64,000 nucleotides of DNA, from the NCBI RefSeq assembly GCF_043677095.1, contig NZ_JBHLJR010000006.1:372001-436000 (forward strand). The letters run 5' to 3'. The stretch comes from Natronococcus roseus (GTDB taxonomy: Archaea > Halobacteriota > Halobacteria > Halobacteriales > Natrialbaceae). The notes beneath the pieces were generated by a model. That model was not told the DNA's origin, ran no database searches, and worked only from the letters and a program-made list of their open reading frames with translations. Below are positions 25,365-34,019 of the stretch, piece by piece. A program made the translations under genes and the position numbers. Within the stretch, counting starts at the first letter, position 1, and every line of letters begins with the position of its first letter.

Positions 25365-26072
25365 ATGAATCGACGACAGTTCGTCGCCGCGGGTGCAGTC
25401 GGCGGCGTCGGTCTCTCGGCCGGATGTCTGGACGAGTTCCTCGAGGACGCGACGACGTTTTCGGCCACGCCGGCGGTCGTCGCCGAGAGCGCGACCGACG
25501 ACACCGGCTACGAGTACCAGGGGACCGAGGAGATCGTCTCCACTGAATCCGTCGCCGGCCAGGAGATCGAGGTGACCAGCTACGGCTCCGAGTACACCCG
25601 GCCGATCGACCTCCCGCTCGACATCTTCGGCGGCGAGATCGAGGCCGGCGTGTTCGCCGTCATCTCGACGCCGCAGGTCAGCGTCGCCGGCGAGGAGTTC
25701 AATCCCGTCGGCGAGATGGAAAACGAGGAGCTCGTTCAGGAGATCCAGACCCAGTACGAGGAGCTGCGGATCGAGGAGTCCGTCGGGGAGCGATCGGTGA
25801 GCGCGCTCGAGGAGACGATCACGCTCGAGACCTTCGAGGGCGAGGCGGTGTTACACGGCGAACACGGGATCGACATCCTGCTCGATATCGCCCAGCTCGA
25901 ACACGACGACGACTACCTCGTGATCGTCGGCGTCTACCCCGACCTCGAGGACTTCCCGATCGACTCCGAGCGCGATCGGATCGACGCGATGGTCCAGGGG
26001 CTTGAGCACGACGACGACGTCGACGCGGAGATCGTCGAAACCAGCGAGGAAGAAGAGCCGCTCTCCGATTAG
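25365..26072 (+). CDS. Tat-exported lipoprotein, DUF6517-type
   Basis: A 235-residue protein. The signal MNRRQFVAAGAVGGVGLSAGC has twin arginines and a lipobox (LSAGC), so it is exported folded and anchored by lipid at Cys21. The mature part (TTFSATPAVVAESATDDTGYEYQGTEEIV...PLDIFGGEIEAGVFAVISTPQVSVAGEEFNPV) fits the haloarchaeal DUF6517 family as I recall it; function unknown. It overlaps the convergent presenilin-type gene by 4 bases. Confidence 0.85.
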   Translation: MNRRQFVAAGAVGGVGLSAGCLDEFLEDATTFSATPAVVAESATDDTGYEYQGTEEIVSTESVAGQEIEVTSYGSEYTRPIDLPLDIFGGEIEAGVFAVISTPQVSVAGEEFNPVGEMENEELVQEIQTQYEELRIEESVGERSVSALEETITLETFEGEAVLHGEHGIDILLDIAQLEHDDDYLVIVGVYPDLEDFPIDSERDRIDAMVQGLEHDDDVDAEIVETSEEEEPLSD

Positions 26073-27121
26073 AGGCCGAGCGCGGTCGCGATCGAGACGC
26101 CGCTCGCGAGCGCACCCAGCAGGTACCCCCCGATCGCACCGCCGTTGAGCAGGGGGAGTCCGGCGTGAGGTCGCCCCTTCAGAACCATTCCCATGAGCAC
26201 GAGCAGCCCGGCCAGCGTGCCGAGGATCGCCCCCAGCGCGGGCACGTTCAGCGCGATGCCGGGCACATCGAGGGTGCCCGCCTCAAGGAAGTAGGCCGCG
26301 CTGGCGACCAGGATCGTCGGGATGATGGCGTCGCCCAGCCCGATGAACAGCGCGTCGCGGCCGGCGTCGGCCGGCACCTCGTCGTCGGCGGAGTCGGGTT
26401 CGCTTCCCACGGTCGGCGTCCCGTCGGTCGGTCCCTCGTCGGCCCGACTCGAGTCCGACCCCTCGAGAGTCGACTCCCCGTCTCCCCGGTCGTCCTCGAG
26501 CGACGCCTCGGAGCCGTCGGTGAGGTAGGAGTACGACAGCGTCGTCGGAACGACCAGCACGACGGGAATCTTCAGGTCCATCACGCCCTCGGCGAGGTCG
26601 AGCATGTGTTCGGTCTGGTAGACGCTGATGGCGTCGTAGATCGCCAGCGCCGAGAGCAGCAAGATCGCGGGCAGGAGGCCGAAGCTGATCCCGAACAGCG
26701 CCGCGGCGCCGGCCCCCATCAGAACGCCGGTGAGATCGATGACGTACCACTCCGGGTACAACAGGAGCGCGGCGCCGACGCCGAGGGCTGCGCCGACGGC
26801 GACGACGTTGATCGGCCCTGCCGTAACCACCGGCGGAACGAGTTCAGTGAGCACGAACCAGGCGAGGAAGACGCTCACGCCGATGACCAGCGCCCTGATG
26901 ACCCACTCGAGGTCGTACCGGAAGGTCGCGAGCATAAAGCCGGTCGCGACGAGGATCACCGCGAAGTAGACCAGGCTGTTGGTCGGGTTCTCCGGATCCT
27001 CGACGGCCTGCCGGTCGGCGTCGTGGAACGGCTCGATCAGCGCCAGCGCGCCGAGTTGCACGGCCAGAAACAGCGCCACGGTCGCGCCGACGGCCGCGAG
27101 CACCCGGGTCCGATGGTCCAT
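26069..27121 (-). CDS. Presenilin-family intramembrane aspartyl protease
   Basis: A 350-residue protein with about nine membrane helices. The two catalytic Asp motifs are LSALAIYDAISVY (YD) and DALFIGLGDAIIPTILV (GLGD), and the C-terminal PAL-type region appears as HAGLPLLNGGAIGGY. A long acidic loop (about residues 205-250) separates the two Asp motifs, as in presenilins. It should cleave membrane-embedded substrates, such as signal-peptide remnants; none is known here. The next gene upstream on the strand is a different operon. Confidence 0.92.
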   Translation of the reverse strand: MDHRTRVLAAVGATVALFLAVQLGALALIEPFHDADRQAVEDPENPTNSLVYFAVILVATGFMLATFRYDLEWVIRALVIGVSVFLAWFVLTELVPPVVTAGPINVVAVGAALGVGAALLLYPEWYVIDLTGVLMGAGAAALFGISFGLLPAILLLSALAIYDAISVYQTEHMLDLAEGVMDLKIPVVLVVPTTLSYSYLTDGSEASLEDDRGDGESTLEGSDSSRADEGPTDGTPTVGSEPDSADDEVPADAGRDALFIGLGDAIIPTILVASAAYFLEAGTLDVPGIALNVPALGAILGTLAGLLVLMGMVLKGRPHAGLPLLNGGAIGGYLLGALASGVSIATALGL

Positions 27122-27185
27122 GGCGCGGCGTTCGCACCCGCTCCTCTTGGTGCTTTTCGTTACCCCCTCGAGCCCTCGTCAGGGA

Positions 27186-27428
27186 TCAGCGCGCGTACAG
27201 CGCCGACCCGACCAGCGACGGGAGGTGGACGTCGTCGTCCGGGGTCACCGCCAGGTAGGGACCGTCGACGGGGCCGAAGACGTCGACGACGCGGCCGACC
27301 GACTCCAGGGAGTCGTCGAGCACCATCGTCCCGATCTCCTCGCGGAGTCGATCGTCGTCGGCGTCCGCGTTCGCCCGCAAGATTGCGAGCCCCTGGGCGG
27401 TTCGGACAACCTGTCCGACCCGGCGCAT
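27186..27428 (-). CDS. gar1: H/ACA ribonucleoprotein component Gar1
   Basis: An 80-residue Gar1 beta-barrel protein (MRRVGQVVRTAQGLAILRA...LREEIGTMVLDDSLESVGRVVDVFGPVDGPYLAVTP). Gar1 helps product release and turnover in H/ACA-guided pseudouridylation with Cbf5, Nop10 and L7Ae. The motif VGRVVDVFGPVDGPYLAV is the family core. Its ATG overlaps the srp19 stop by one base (TGATG), a coupled pair also common in other haloarchaea. Confidence 0.93.
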   Translation of the reverse strand: MRRVGQVVRTAQGLAILRANADADDDRLREEIGTMVLDDSLESVGRVVDVFGPVDGPYLAVTPDDDVHLPSLVGSALYAR

Positions 27429-27706
27429 CAGTCCCGCATCGCGACGACGTACGCCGCGACGGCCTGGACGAGGTCGTTCTTCGAGTCGTCGGAACCCCGG
27501 ACGACGACCCGGCCGCGGTCGGCCCAGTGCTCTCGGGAGTAGGATTTGTCCCGCTCGATCGTGGCGTCGTAGCCGATCTGCTGGACGGCCTTTGCGATCT
27601 CGTCGACCGTCGGCTCCTCGACGGCCAGCTCCTCGGCGACGCGTCGTCCCTCGGCCCGGGAGAGGTCGGCATCGAGATAGGCGGGCCAGATGACGTTCTC
27701 GACCAT
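27428..27706 (-). CDS. srp19: Signal recognition particle 19-kDa protein
   Basis: A 92-residue SRP19 (MVENVIWPAYLDADLSRAEGRRVAEELAVEEPTVDEIAKAVQQIGYDATIERDKSYSREHWADRGRVVVR). It binds the tips of helices 6 and 8 of 7S RNA and promotes SRP54 loading. The IWPAYLD opening, GRRVA and the basic C-terminal strand are diagnostic. ATG at 27706 matches the family start. The 7S RNA gene itself is not in this window. Confidence 0.95.
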   Translation of the reverse strand: MVENVIWPAYLDADLSRAEGRRVAEELAVEEPTVDEIAKAVQQIGYDATIERDKSYSREHWADRGRVVVRGSDDSKNDLVQAVAAYVVAMRD

Positions 27707-27817
27707 ACTCCCGACTCGGGAGGCCTCCGGGTAAACACTTTTCAAAAGCGTCGGGTCCGCGCTCGAGTCGATCCCTCAAGCGCGGGTGGTCGGTCGGCGG
27801 CGGCGAGCGAATCGGCG

Positions 27818-28948
27818 TTACCGACGACGAGCGAGAACGGCGAGGACGGCGATCAGCGCGGCGACGACCGCGGGAACGCCGAAGCCGGGGATCGAGTCGT
27901 CGTCCTCGGCTGCGTCGTCCGCGGGTTCGTCGACCGCGTCGTCGGCATCCGCCTCGTCAGCGTCCGCCTCGTCGTCTGCATCGTCGGTCTCGTCCTCGGC
28001 TTCGTCGGTCGCTTCGGCGTACGCCTCGGGGTGGACCTCGGCGACGATCTCCTCGATCGCCTCGACGACGAGCGGGCCGGGCTGGCTCATGAACTGGTCG
28101 TCGACCGCGACGAACTGCTCGTCCTGGTAGGCGGTCGTGCCCATCGCGGCCTCGCTAACCGGAGGCTCGTCACCCCAGGATTCGCCGTAGATAATCCACT
28201 CGGGATCCTCCTCGACGACGACCTCGTCGCTGATCTCGGCCCAGCCCTCGATGCCGGCCTCCGCGCCGAGGTTCTCGACGCCAGCGGTGGTGATGATCTC
28301 GTCCTGGAAGGTGCCTTCACCGGCGGTGAACCCGTCGCCCATCTCGTAGTACGCGAGCGGGTGCTCCTCGTCCTCGACGGTCGCCTCGATGGTCTCGAGG
28401 CGCTCCTCGAACTCCTCGAGGGTGTCCTCGGCACCGTCGCACTCGCCGACGATCTCGCCGGTCAGGCGGACGTTCTCGGCGACGCCGTCGAGGGACTCCT
28501 CGGTCGGGAAGACGTAGACGTCGAGTCCGGCGTCCCGGAGCTGGTCGATCACGTCGTCGCCCTCGAGGGCGTTCGCCGCGAGGACGACGTCGGGATCGCG
28601 GTCGATGATCTCCTCGGTGACGGGCGTGACGCCGTCGTCCTCGGTGATGTCGAGCTCCTCGTCGGCCTCGAGGTAGTCGGTGTACTCGCCGACCGGCATG
28701 CCCGAGAGCTTCTCCTCGGCCCCGATCTCGTGTATCACCTGTGCGTCACTGGGCTGCAGGGCGACGACCGAGTCGGGCTCCTCATCGACGGTTACCGCCT
28801 CCCCGGTGGCGTCCTCTCCTTCGAACGGAAACTCGCAGGTCGGTTCCTCCTGTGCGACGTCGGCTACCCCCCCTCCCGCCGCGGCGGCGGGAGCAAACGC
28901 GGCCAGCGCCGTGAGTACGGCGACGAAAACGATCACTGAATTGCGCAT
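27818..28948 (-). CDS. btuF: Cobalamin-type ABC transporter substrate-binding protein with PGF-CTERM anchor
   Basis: A 376-residue exported binding protein. A Sec-type signal (MRNSVIVFVAVLTALAAFAPAAAAG) is followed by a periplasmic-binding (BtuF/FhuD class) domain: DSVVALQPSDAQVIHEIGAEEKLSGMP and DRDPDVVLAANALEGDDVI. After about residue 320 there is a long Asp/Glu/Ala linker and the tail SIPGFGVPAVVAALIAVLAVLARRR, a PGF-CTERM signal for archaeosortase processing. Divergent from btuC; the shared AT-rich element at 28975-28984 lies between. B12 specificity is inferred from gene order. Confidence 0.88.
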   Translation of the reverse strand: MRNSVIVFVAVLTALAAFAPAAAAGGGVADVAQEEPTCEFPFEGEDATGEAVTVDEEPDSVVALQPSDAQVIHEIGAEEKLSGMPVGEYTDYLEADEELDITEDDGVTPVTEEIIDRDPDVVLAANALEGDDVIDQLRDAGLDVYVFPTEESLDGVAENVRLTGEIVGECDGAEDTLEEFEERLETIEATVEDEEHPLAYYEMGDGFTAGEGTFQDEIITTAGVENLGAEAGIEGWAEISDEVVVEEDPEWIIYGESWGDEPPVSEAAMGTTAYQDEQFVAVDDQFMSQPGPLVVEAIEEIVAEVHPEAYAEATDEAEDETDDADDEADADEADADDAVDEPADDAAEDDDSIPGFGVPAVVAALIAVLAVLARRR

Positions 28949-28974
28949 CGATCGAATCGTGGCACCTACTCCAA

Positions 28975-28984
28975 CAAATATTTG
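28975..28984. promoter_or_regulatory. Palindromic TATA-like element between btuF and btuC
   Basis: CAAATATTTG is a perfect palindrome. Its centre is about 31 bases from the btuF ATG and about 29 bases from the btuC GTG at 29009, so one box could serve both directions with leaderless transcripts. It also favours GTG 29009 over the TTG at 28982, which falls inside the box. Confidence 0.45.
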
Positions 28985-29008
28985 CCTACTGCAAGCGAGG
29001 TTTCAGCC

Positions 29009-30031
29009 GTGTTTCGTCCGGGTCGTCTCGTCTCGTGGTCGGTCGCGCTCTCGGCGCTGCTGGTCGGCGTCGTCGTCGGGAGCGCCGCGCTCGGACCAGT
29101 TCGGATCGATCCGCTGACCGTCTCGCGGGCGATCCTCAACCTCGCGGGCGTCGGCGTCCACGAGGTGCCGGCGACCCACCAGACGATCGTCGCGGACGTC
29201 AGGCTGCCCCGCATCCTGCTGGCCGCGACGGTCGGCTTCGCGCTGGCGGCCGCGGGAACGGTCATGCAGGGCTTTTTCAGAAACCCACTCGCGGATCCGT
29301 CGATCATCGGCGTCTCCTCGGGCGCCGCGGTCGGCGCCGTCGCCGCCATCGCGTTTCCGGCGCTGGTGCCGATCGGGAGCGTCCACCTGCCCGCGTTCGT
29401 CGGCGCGCTCGTCACCGCCTTCCTCGTCTACGCCATCGCGACCGAGGGCGGGCGGACGCCGGTCGCGACGCTGTTGCTCGCGGGGGTCGCGATCCAGGCG
29501 TTTCTCGGCGCGGTGATCTCGTTTATGGTCGTCCACAGCGGCGAGAACCTCCGGGAGGCCGTCATCTGGATGATGGGCCACCTCCATCGAAGCAGCTGGG
29601 GCGACGTCGGCTTCGCGCTCCCAGTCACCGTCGTCGGTGTTCTCGTGCTCGGCGCCTACACCCGGGAGATGAACGTCCTCCTGCTCGGCGAGGAGGACGC
29701 CCAGAACCTCGGCGTGAGCGTCGAACGAACCAAGCTCCTGTTGCTCGCGCTGGCGAGTCTCGTCACCGCCGCGGGGGTCGCCGTCGCCGGCGTCATCGGC
29801 TTCGTCGGTCTCGTCGTCCCCCACATGATGCGCCTGATTGTCGGCCCCGATCACCGCATCCTGTTGCCGACCAGCGCGCTCGCGGGAGCCTCCTTCCTCG
29901 TGATCGCCGACACCGTCGCCCGCGTCGGCGCCTTCGGCCTCCCCATCGTCCCCGTCGGTATCGTCACCGCGACCGTCGGCGCGCCCTTCTTCCTCTATCT
30001 GCTGACGAGCCGGGAGGTGCACGCGCTGTGA
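29009..30031 (+). CDS. btuC: Cobalamin-type ABC transporter permease
   Basis: A 340-residue FecCD/BtuC-family permease with about ten membrane helices. Motifs include RLPRILLAATVGFALAAAGTVMQGFFRNPLADPSIIGVSSGAAVGA, and GFVGLVVPHMMRLIVGPDHRILLPTSALAGASFLVIADTVAR near the C-terminus, which contacts the ATPase. GTG at 29009 is preferred (see the TATA element); TTG at 28982 is the alternative and would add nine residues. Its stop overlaps the GTG of btuD. Confidence 0.9.
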   Translation: MFRPGRLVSWSVALSALLVGVVVGSAALGPVRIDPLTVSRAILNLAGVGVHEVPATHQTIVADVRLPRILLAATVGFALAAAGTVMQGFFRNPLADPSIIGVSSGAAVGAVAAIAFPALVPIGSVHLPAFVGALVTAFLVYAIATEGGRTPVATLLLAGVAIQAFLGAVISFMVVHSGENLREAVIWMMGHLHRSSWGDVGFALPVTVVGVLVLGAYTREMNVLLLGEEDAQNLGVSVERTKLLLLALASLVTAAGVAVAGVIGFVGLVVPHMMRLIVGPDHRILLPTSALAGASFLVIADTVARVGAFGLPIVPVGIVTATVGAPFFLYLLTSREVHAL

Positions 30032-31344
30032 GCGACGACGCGCGGTCTCTCGCCGCGACCGACGGCGCACAGATCGAACTCGAGGACGTCGCGGTCTCGC
30101 TCGGCGACACCGACGTCCTCGAGTCCGTCTCGCTGTCGGTCGAACCCGGCGAGTTCGTCGGCCTGGTCGGCCCCAATGGCGCGGGGAAGACGACGCTGCT
30201 TCGAGCGATGAGCGGCGCGCTCGAGCCCGATCGCGGAGCGGTGGCCGTCGACGGCGCGCCGCTGCGCGAGCGGTCCTCGAAGGCCGCGAGCCGGCTGGTC
30301 GCGGTCGTCCCCCAGAACACCCGCCTCTCGTTTTCGTTCGACGTCCGGACCGTCGTGGAGATGGGACGGTACCCCCACCGCTCGCGCTTCTCGCCGCCCG
30401 GCGAGGCCGATCGGGCGGCGGTCGATCGCGCCCTCGAGCGCACTCGCACGGCGCAGTTCGCCGACCGACCGATCGACGAGGTCAGCGGCGGGGAGCGCCA
30501 GCGGGTCGTCCTCGCGCGGGCGATCGCCCAGCAGACCCCCGTTCTCCTGCTCGACGAGCCGACGGCGAGCCTCGACGTCAACCACCAGATCGAAACCCTC
30601 GAACTCGTTCGCGGGTTCGTCGCGGAGGGCCGCACCGCCGTCGCCGCGATCCACGACCTGAACCTGGCCGCGCGGTACTGCGATCGACTCGTCATCCTTT
30701 CTGATGGGGCCGTCCTCGAGTCGGGCCCACCGGAGTCGGTGCTGAACCGGGACGTCCTCGCCGCGGCGTTCGACGCGAATGCCGTCGTAACCGAGAGCCC
30801 GGTGACGAGGACGCCGACGGTGAGCGCGCTTCGGGCGACCGACGCCGAGGCGACCGTTCCCGATCGGGTCCACGTCGTCGGCGGTAGCTCGACCGCCGCG
30901 AGCGTCGTCGCCGAACTCGCCGCGGCCGACTGTACGTGTACGGTCGGCCCGGTCGCGGGCGGCGACGCCGTCGCCGAGCTCGCCCGCGGACAGGGGTTCG
31001 AGACGATCTCGGTCGAGCCGTTCGCCCCGCTCTCGGACGACGACCGGGAGGCGGTCCGCGGAGCGATCGAGGCCGCCGGCGTGACGGTCGTCGCCGACCT
31101 CGAGGTCGGCGCCGGAAACCAGCTGTTACTCGAGGAACTCGCCGATCGAGAGTCGCTCGTCGTCGTCGAGGACCGTCCGTTCGCCGAGCGAAACCACGCG
31201 GGCGACCGGGCGCGGGCGCTGTACGAGCGCTGCCGGCGACGCGGAACGACGAGTTCGGTAGATCGGGTCCTCGAGGCGATCGGGGAAGCGAGCGAACGCG
31301 CCCGGTCGCAGTCGACGGATGCGGTCACCTCAACGGACGATTGA
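30028..31344 (+). CDS. btuD: Cobalamin-type ABC transporter ATPase with C-terminal extension
   Basis: A 438-residue protein. The first 250 residues are an ABC ATPase: Walker A GPNGAGKTT, Q-loop VPQNTRLS, signature VSGGERQR, Walker B VLLLDEP, switch HDLN. The remaining about 180 residues (VHVVGGSSTAASVVAELAAADCTCTVGPVAGGDAVAELARGQGFETISVEPFAPL) form an alpha/beta domain not found in bacterial BtuD, which I recall as common in haloarchaeal BtuD. GTG start overlaps the btuC stop by three bases. Energises import with BtuC and BtuF. Confidence 0.9.
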   Translation: MSDDARSLAATDGAQIELEDVAVSLGDTDVLESVSLSVEPGEFVGLVGPNGAGKTTLLRAMSGALEPDRGAVAVDGAPLRERSSKAASRLVAVVPQNTRLSFSFDVRTVVEMGRYPHRSRFSPPGEADRAAVDRALERTRTAQFADRPIDEVSGGERQRVVLARAIAQQTPVLLLDEPTASLDVNHQIETLELVRGFVAEGRTAVAAIHDLNLAARYCDRLVILSDGAVLESGPPESVLNRDVLAAAFDANAVVTESPVTRTPTVSALRATDAEATVPDRVHVVGGSSTAASVVAELAAADCTCTVGPVAGGDAVAELARGQGFETISVEPFAPLSDDDREAVRGAIEAAGVTVVADLEVGAGNQLLLEELADRESLVVVEDRPFAERNHAGDRARALYERCRRRGTTSSVDRVLEAIGEASERARSQSTDAVTSTDD

Positions 31345-31368
31345 GCACGACACGCGAGAGGCGGAGCC

Positions 31369-31386
31369 GTGGACTCGTCGGTCCAC
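31369..31386 (+). terminator. Stem-loop after btuD
   Basis: GTGGAC, TCGTCG loop, GTCCAC: a perfect 6-bp stem 25 bases after the btuD stop. No clear T-run follows, so the terminator call is tentative. Confidence 0.3.
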
Positions 31387-31432
31387 TGTAACGGACGGAC
31401 AGCAAGTCCATCTGGAGGGAGGGACGGACAAC

Positions 31433-31458
31433 AGCCCGTTGGATCCACCTAACGGGCT
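31433..31458 (+). terminator. Perfect 8-bp stem-loop upstream of the blue-copper gene
   Basis: AGCCCGTT and AACGGGCT flank a 10-base loop, followed by ATTTC. It lies about 90 bases after btuD and 80 before the next start. It could end the btuCD transcript or be an operator for the next gene. Confidence 0.35.
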
Positions 31459-31502
31459 ATTTCAGCGAGCTAACCGAGGTCTGCTCGGAGGAACGAAGCT
31501 CC

Positions 31503-31510
31503 GGGTTTTT
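31503..31510 (+). promoter_or_regulatory. TATA-like element for the blue-copper gene
   Basis: GGGTTTTT is centred about 29 bases before ATG 31536, fitting a leaderless start. Confidence 0.4.
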
Positions 31511-31535
31511 GCTCGCCGGCGTGGGGAGTCGATCC

Positions 31536-32114
31536 ATGATCGAGAGCAGCCACACGCGCAGGACGGTGCTGCAAATCGCCGCCGCTGCGGCGGCGTCGGC
31601 CGGGGGAGTGGGTACCGTCGCGGCACAAGAGGACGACGACGAGGGAGCGGACGACGACACCGATCGGCTCCCAATCGTTCTCGGCGCCCGGTCGGAGTAC
31701 TGGTACGGCGTTGCTCCCGAGGCGATCGAGGGCGAGGAGAATCCGACCCTCGAGTTTGCGGACGGCGAGGCGTACGAACTCGTCTGGATCAACCTCGACG
31801 GAGCCGAGCACGACCTGGTTCTCGAGTCCGAGGACGGCGAGGAGTTCGCGGTCTCGGACGCAACGGAGACGGCGGGCGAGGCAGTGTCGATGACCGTCGA
31901 GGCGTCGGACGAGATCGACGAGTACTACTGCGGATTCCACCCCGACTCGATGCGCGGCGACGTCGAGTTAAACGGCGGGTTCGATCGCTCTCGGAGACGC
32001 GATCGTGACGAGGATCGCCGCGGTCCACAGCACGATAACGGAGATCACCACCACGACGAAAACGACCGACCCGGTCTCGCCACTGCTGGCGTCTCGACCC
32101 GCGGGCCGGACTGA
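31536..32114 (+). CDS. Halocyanin-like blue-copper protein with Tat signal
   Basis: A 192-residue protein. A Tat signal (SSHTRRTVLQIAAAAAASAGGVGTVAA) precedes an acidic linker and a cupredoxin domain. Type 1 copper ligands can be read as His in GAEHDLVLES, and Cys, His, Met in YYCGFHPDSMRGDVEL. Such proteins carry electrons at the outer membrane face. After NGGFD the sequence changes abruptly to a basic, His/Asp-rich tail of about 43 residues (SRRRDRDEDRRGPQHDN...) unlike the domain; this tail may result from a shifted frame or overlap with a former gene. Stop is 36 bases before gatE. Confidence 0.82.
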   Translation: MIESSHTRRTVLQIAAAAAASAGGVGTVAAQEDDDEGADDDTDRLPIVLGARSEYWYGVAPEAIEGEENPTLEFADGEAYELVWINLDGAEHDLVLESEDGEEFAVSDATETAGEAVSMTVEASDEIDEYYCGFHPDSMRGDVELNGGFDRSRRRDRDEDRRGPQHDNGDHHHDENDRPGLATAGVSTRGPD

Positions 32115-32150
32115 ACGGTTTTTTACCCTCGCGCGCCAGAGTGGCCGTCA

Positions 32151-34019
32151 ATGACCGAGTACGACTACGACGAGCTCGGACTCGTCGCCGGGCTGGAGAT
32201 CCACCAGCAACTCGACACGGCGACGAAGCTGTTCTGCCAGTGTCCGACCGAACTGCGCGAACCCGAGGAATCGACGCGGCGGTTCACGCGCTATCTTCAC
32301 CCCACTCGCAGCGAGCTGGGCGAGATCGACGACGCGGCCTTAGAGGAGAGCAAGGTCGACCGCGAGTTCGAGTACCTCGCGTACGACTCGACCTGTCTCG
32401 TCGAGGAGGACGACGAGCCGCCCCACGAGCTCGACGACGAGGCTCTCGAGACGACCCTCGAGGTGGCCCAGCTGATGGAGATGGACCCGGTCGATCAGGC
32501 CCACGTCATGCGAAAGCTGGTCGTCGACGGCTCGAACACGTCGGGGTTCCAGCGCTCGACGCTGATCGCCACCGGCGGTGAGATCGAGACCGGCGACGGT
32601 CCAGTGGGGATCGAGGACCTGCTGCTCGAGGAGGAGAGCGCCCAGCGCGTCGAGGAGACCGACGACGGGGTTCGATACAGCCTCGATCGCCTCGGCATCC
32701 CGCTGGTCGAGATCGGCACCAGTCCGGACATCTCGTCGCCGGAGCAGGCCCTCGAGGCCGCCGAGCGGATCGGGATGCTGCTTCGCTCGACGGGGAAGGT
32801 CAAGCGCGGTCTGGGGACGATCCGCCAGGACGTCAACGTCTCGATCGCCGAGGGCGCTCGCGTCGAGATCAAGGGCGTTCAGAGTCTGGACGACATTGAC
32901 GACATCGTTCGCAACGAGGTCGCCCGCCAGGTCGAACTCGTCGAGATCCGCGGCGAACTCGCGGACCGGGAGGCGTCCGTAGGCGCGATCCAGGATACGA
33001 GCGACGTCTTCGAGGATACCGACAGCGGCGTCATCGGCGGTGCCCTGAGCTCCGGCGGGTCCGTGATGGCGGTTCTCCTCGAGGGGTTCGACGGTCTCGT
33101 GGGTCGCGAGATCGCCCCCGACCGCCGTCTCGGTACCGAGTTCTCGGACCACGCGAAGCGCCACGGTGCGGGCGGGATCTTCCACACCGACGAGCTGCCC
33201 GCCTACGGCGTCACCGACGAGGAGGTCGCCGAGCTCCGGGAAGCCGTCGGTGCGGAGCCGGAGGACGCCGTCGCCGTCGTCGCCGACGACACCGCGACCG
33301 CCGAGTCGGCGATCGAGGCGGTCGCCGAGCGCGCCCGGACGGCCCTCGAGGGCGTCCCCGAGGAGACTCGCGGCGCGAACGACGACGGAACGACCCGCTA
33401 CCTGCGTCCGCTGCCCGGCGCGGCGCGGATGTATCCCGAGACGGACGTCCCGCCCGTCGAGCCGGATCCGAGCGAGGTGCCCGAGCCCGAGCTTCTGACC
33501 GAGAAGGTCGAGCGCTATCAGGCGGAGTTCGACCTCGGCGAGGGGCTGGCCGAGCAGGTCGCCTACGGTCGTCGGATGTCGCTGTTCGAGGATATCGTCG
33601 CCGACGGGATCGACCCGACGCTCGCGGCCTCGACCCTCGAGTCGACGCTGACCGAGCTGCGGCGGGACGACGTCCCCGTCGAGAACCTCGAGCGCGAGCA
33701 CCTCGAGGCGGTGCTCGAGATGGCCGACAGCGGTGACCTCCCCAACGAGGGTGTGGGTGACCTGCTCGCGGCGCTCGCCGAGGAGCCCGATCGCACGGCC
33801 GAGGAGGCCGCCGAGGCGGAAGGTCTCGGCGGCGCGGACGAAAGCGAGGTCCGCGAGGCCGTCGTCGAGGTCGTCGAGCGAAACGAAGATCAGGTCGAAG
33901 CGGAGGGGATGCAGGCGTTCTCCGGACTCATGGGCGAGTGTATGGGCACGCTTCGCGGGAAGGCCGACGGCGACCTCGTCAGTCGACTGCTGCGCGAGGA
34001 GATCCAGCAGCGGGCCTGA
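32151..34019 (+). CDS. gatE: Glu-tRNA(Gln) amidotransferase subunit E
   Basis: A 622-residue archaeal GatE, which with GatD converts Glu-tRNA(Gln) to Gln-tRNA(Gln). It opens with GLVAGLEIHQQLDTATKLFCQCPTE (GatB/E signature GLEIHxQL), contains STGKVKRGLGTIRQDVNVSIAEGARVEIKGVQSLDDI, has an inserted AspRS-like GAD region near residues 270-400 typical of GatE but not GatB, and ends in the YqeY-type tail (QAFSGLMGECMGTLRGKADGDLVSRLLREEIQ). gatD is not in the window. Confidence 0.96.
   Translation: MTEYDYDELGLVAGLEIHQQLDTATKLFCQCPTELREPEESTRRFTRYLHPTRSELGEIDDAALEESKVDREFEYLAYDSTCLVEEDDEPPHELDDEALETTLEVAQLMEMDPVDQAHVMRKLVVDGSNTSGFQRSTLIATGGEIETGDGPVGIEDLLLEEESAQRVEETDDGVRYSLDRLGIPLVEIGTSPDISSPEQALEAAERIGMLLRSTGKVKRGLGTIRQDVNVSIAEGARVEIKGVQSLDDIDDIVRNEVARQVELVEIRGELADREASVGAIQDTSDVFEDTDSGVIGGALSSGGSVMAVLLEGFDGLVGREIAPDRRLGTEFSDHAKRHGAGGIFHTDELPAYGVTDEEVAELREAVGAEPEDAVAVVADDTATAESAIEAVAERARTALEGVPEETRGANDDGTTRYLRPLPGAARMYPETDVPPVEPDPSEVPEPELLTEKVERYQAEFDLGEGLAEQVAYGRRMSLFEDIVADGIDPTLAASTLESTLTELRRDDVPVENLEREHLEAVLEMADSGDLPNEGVGDLLAALAEEPDRTAEEAAEAEGLGGADESEVREAVVEVVERNEDQVEAEGMQAFSGLMGECMGTLRGKADGDLVSRLLREEIQQRA

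Noticed and set aside
26165..28939. 924-codon plus-strand open frame spanning presenilin, gar1, srp19 and btuF
   Set aside because: Antisense to four well-supported genes, with no domains.
28949..29008. B12 riboswitch upstream of btu genes
   Set aside because: The gap is only 60 bases and starts appear leaderless, leaving no room for the conserved B12-box structure.
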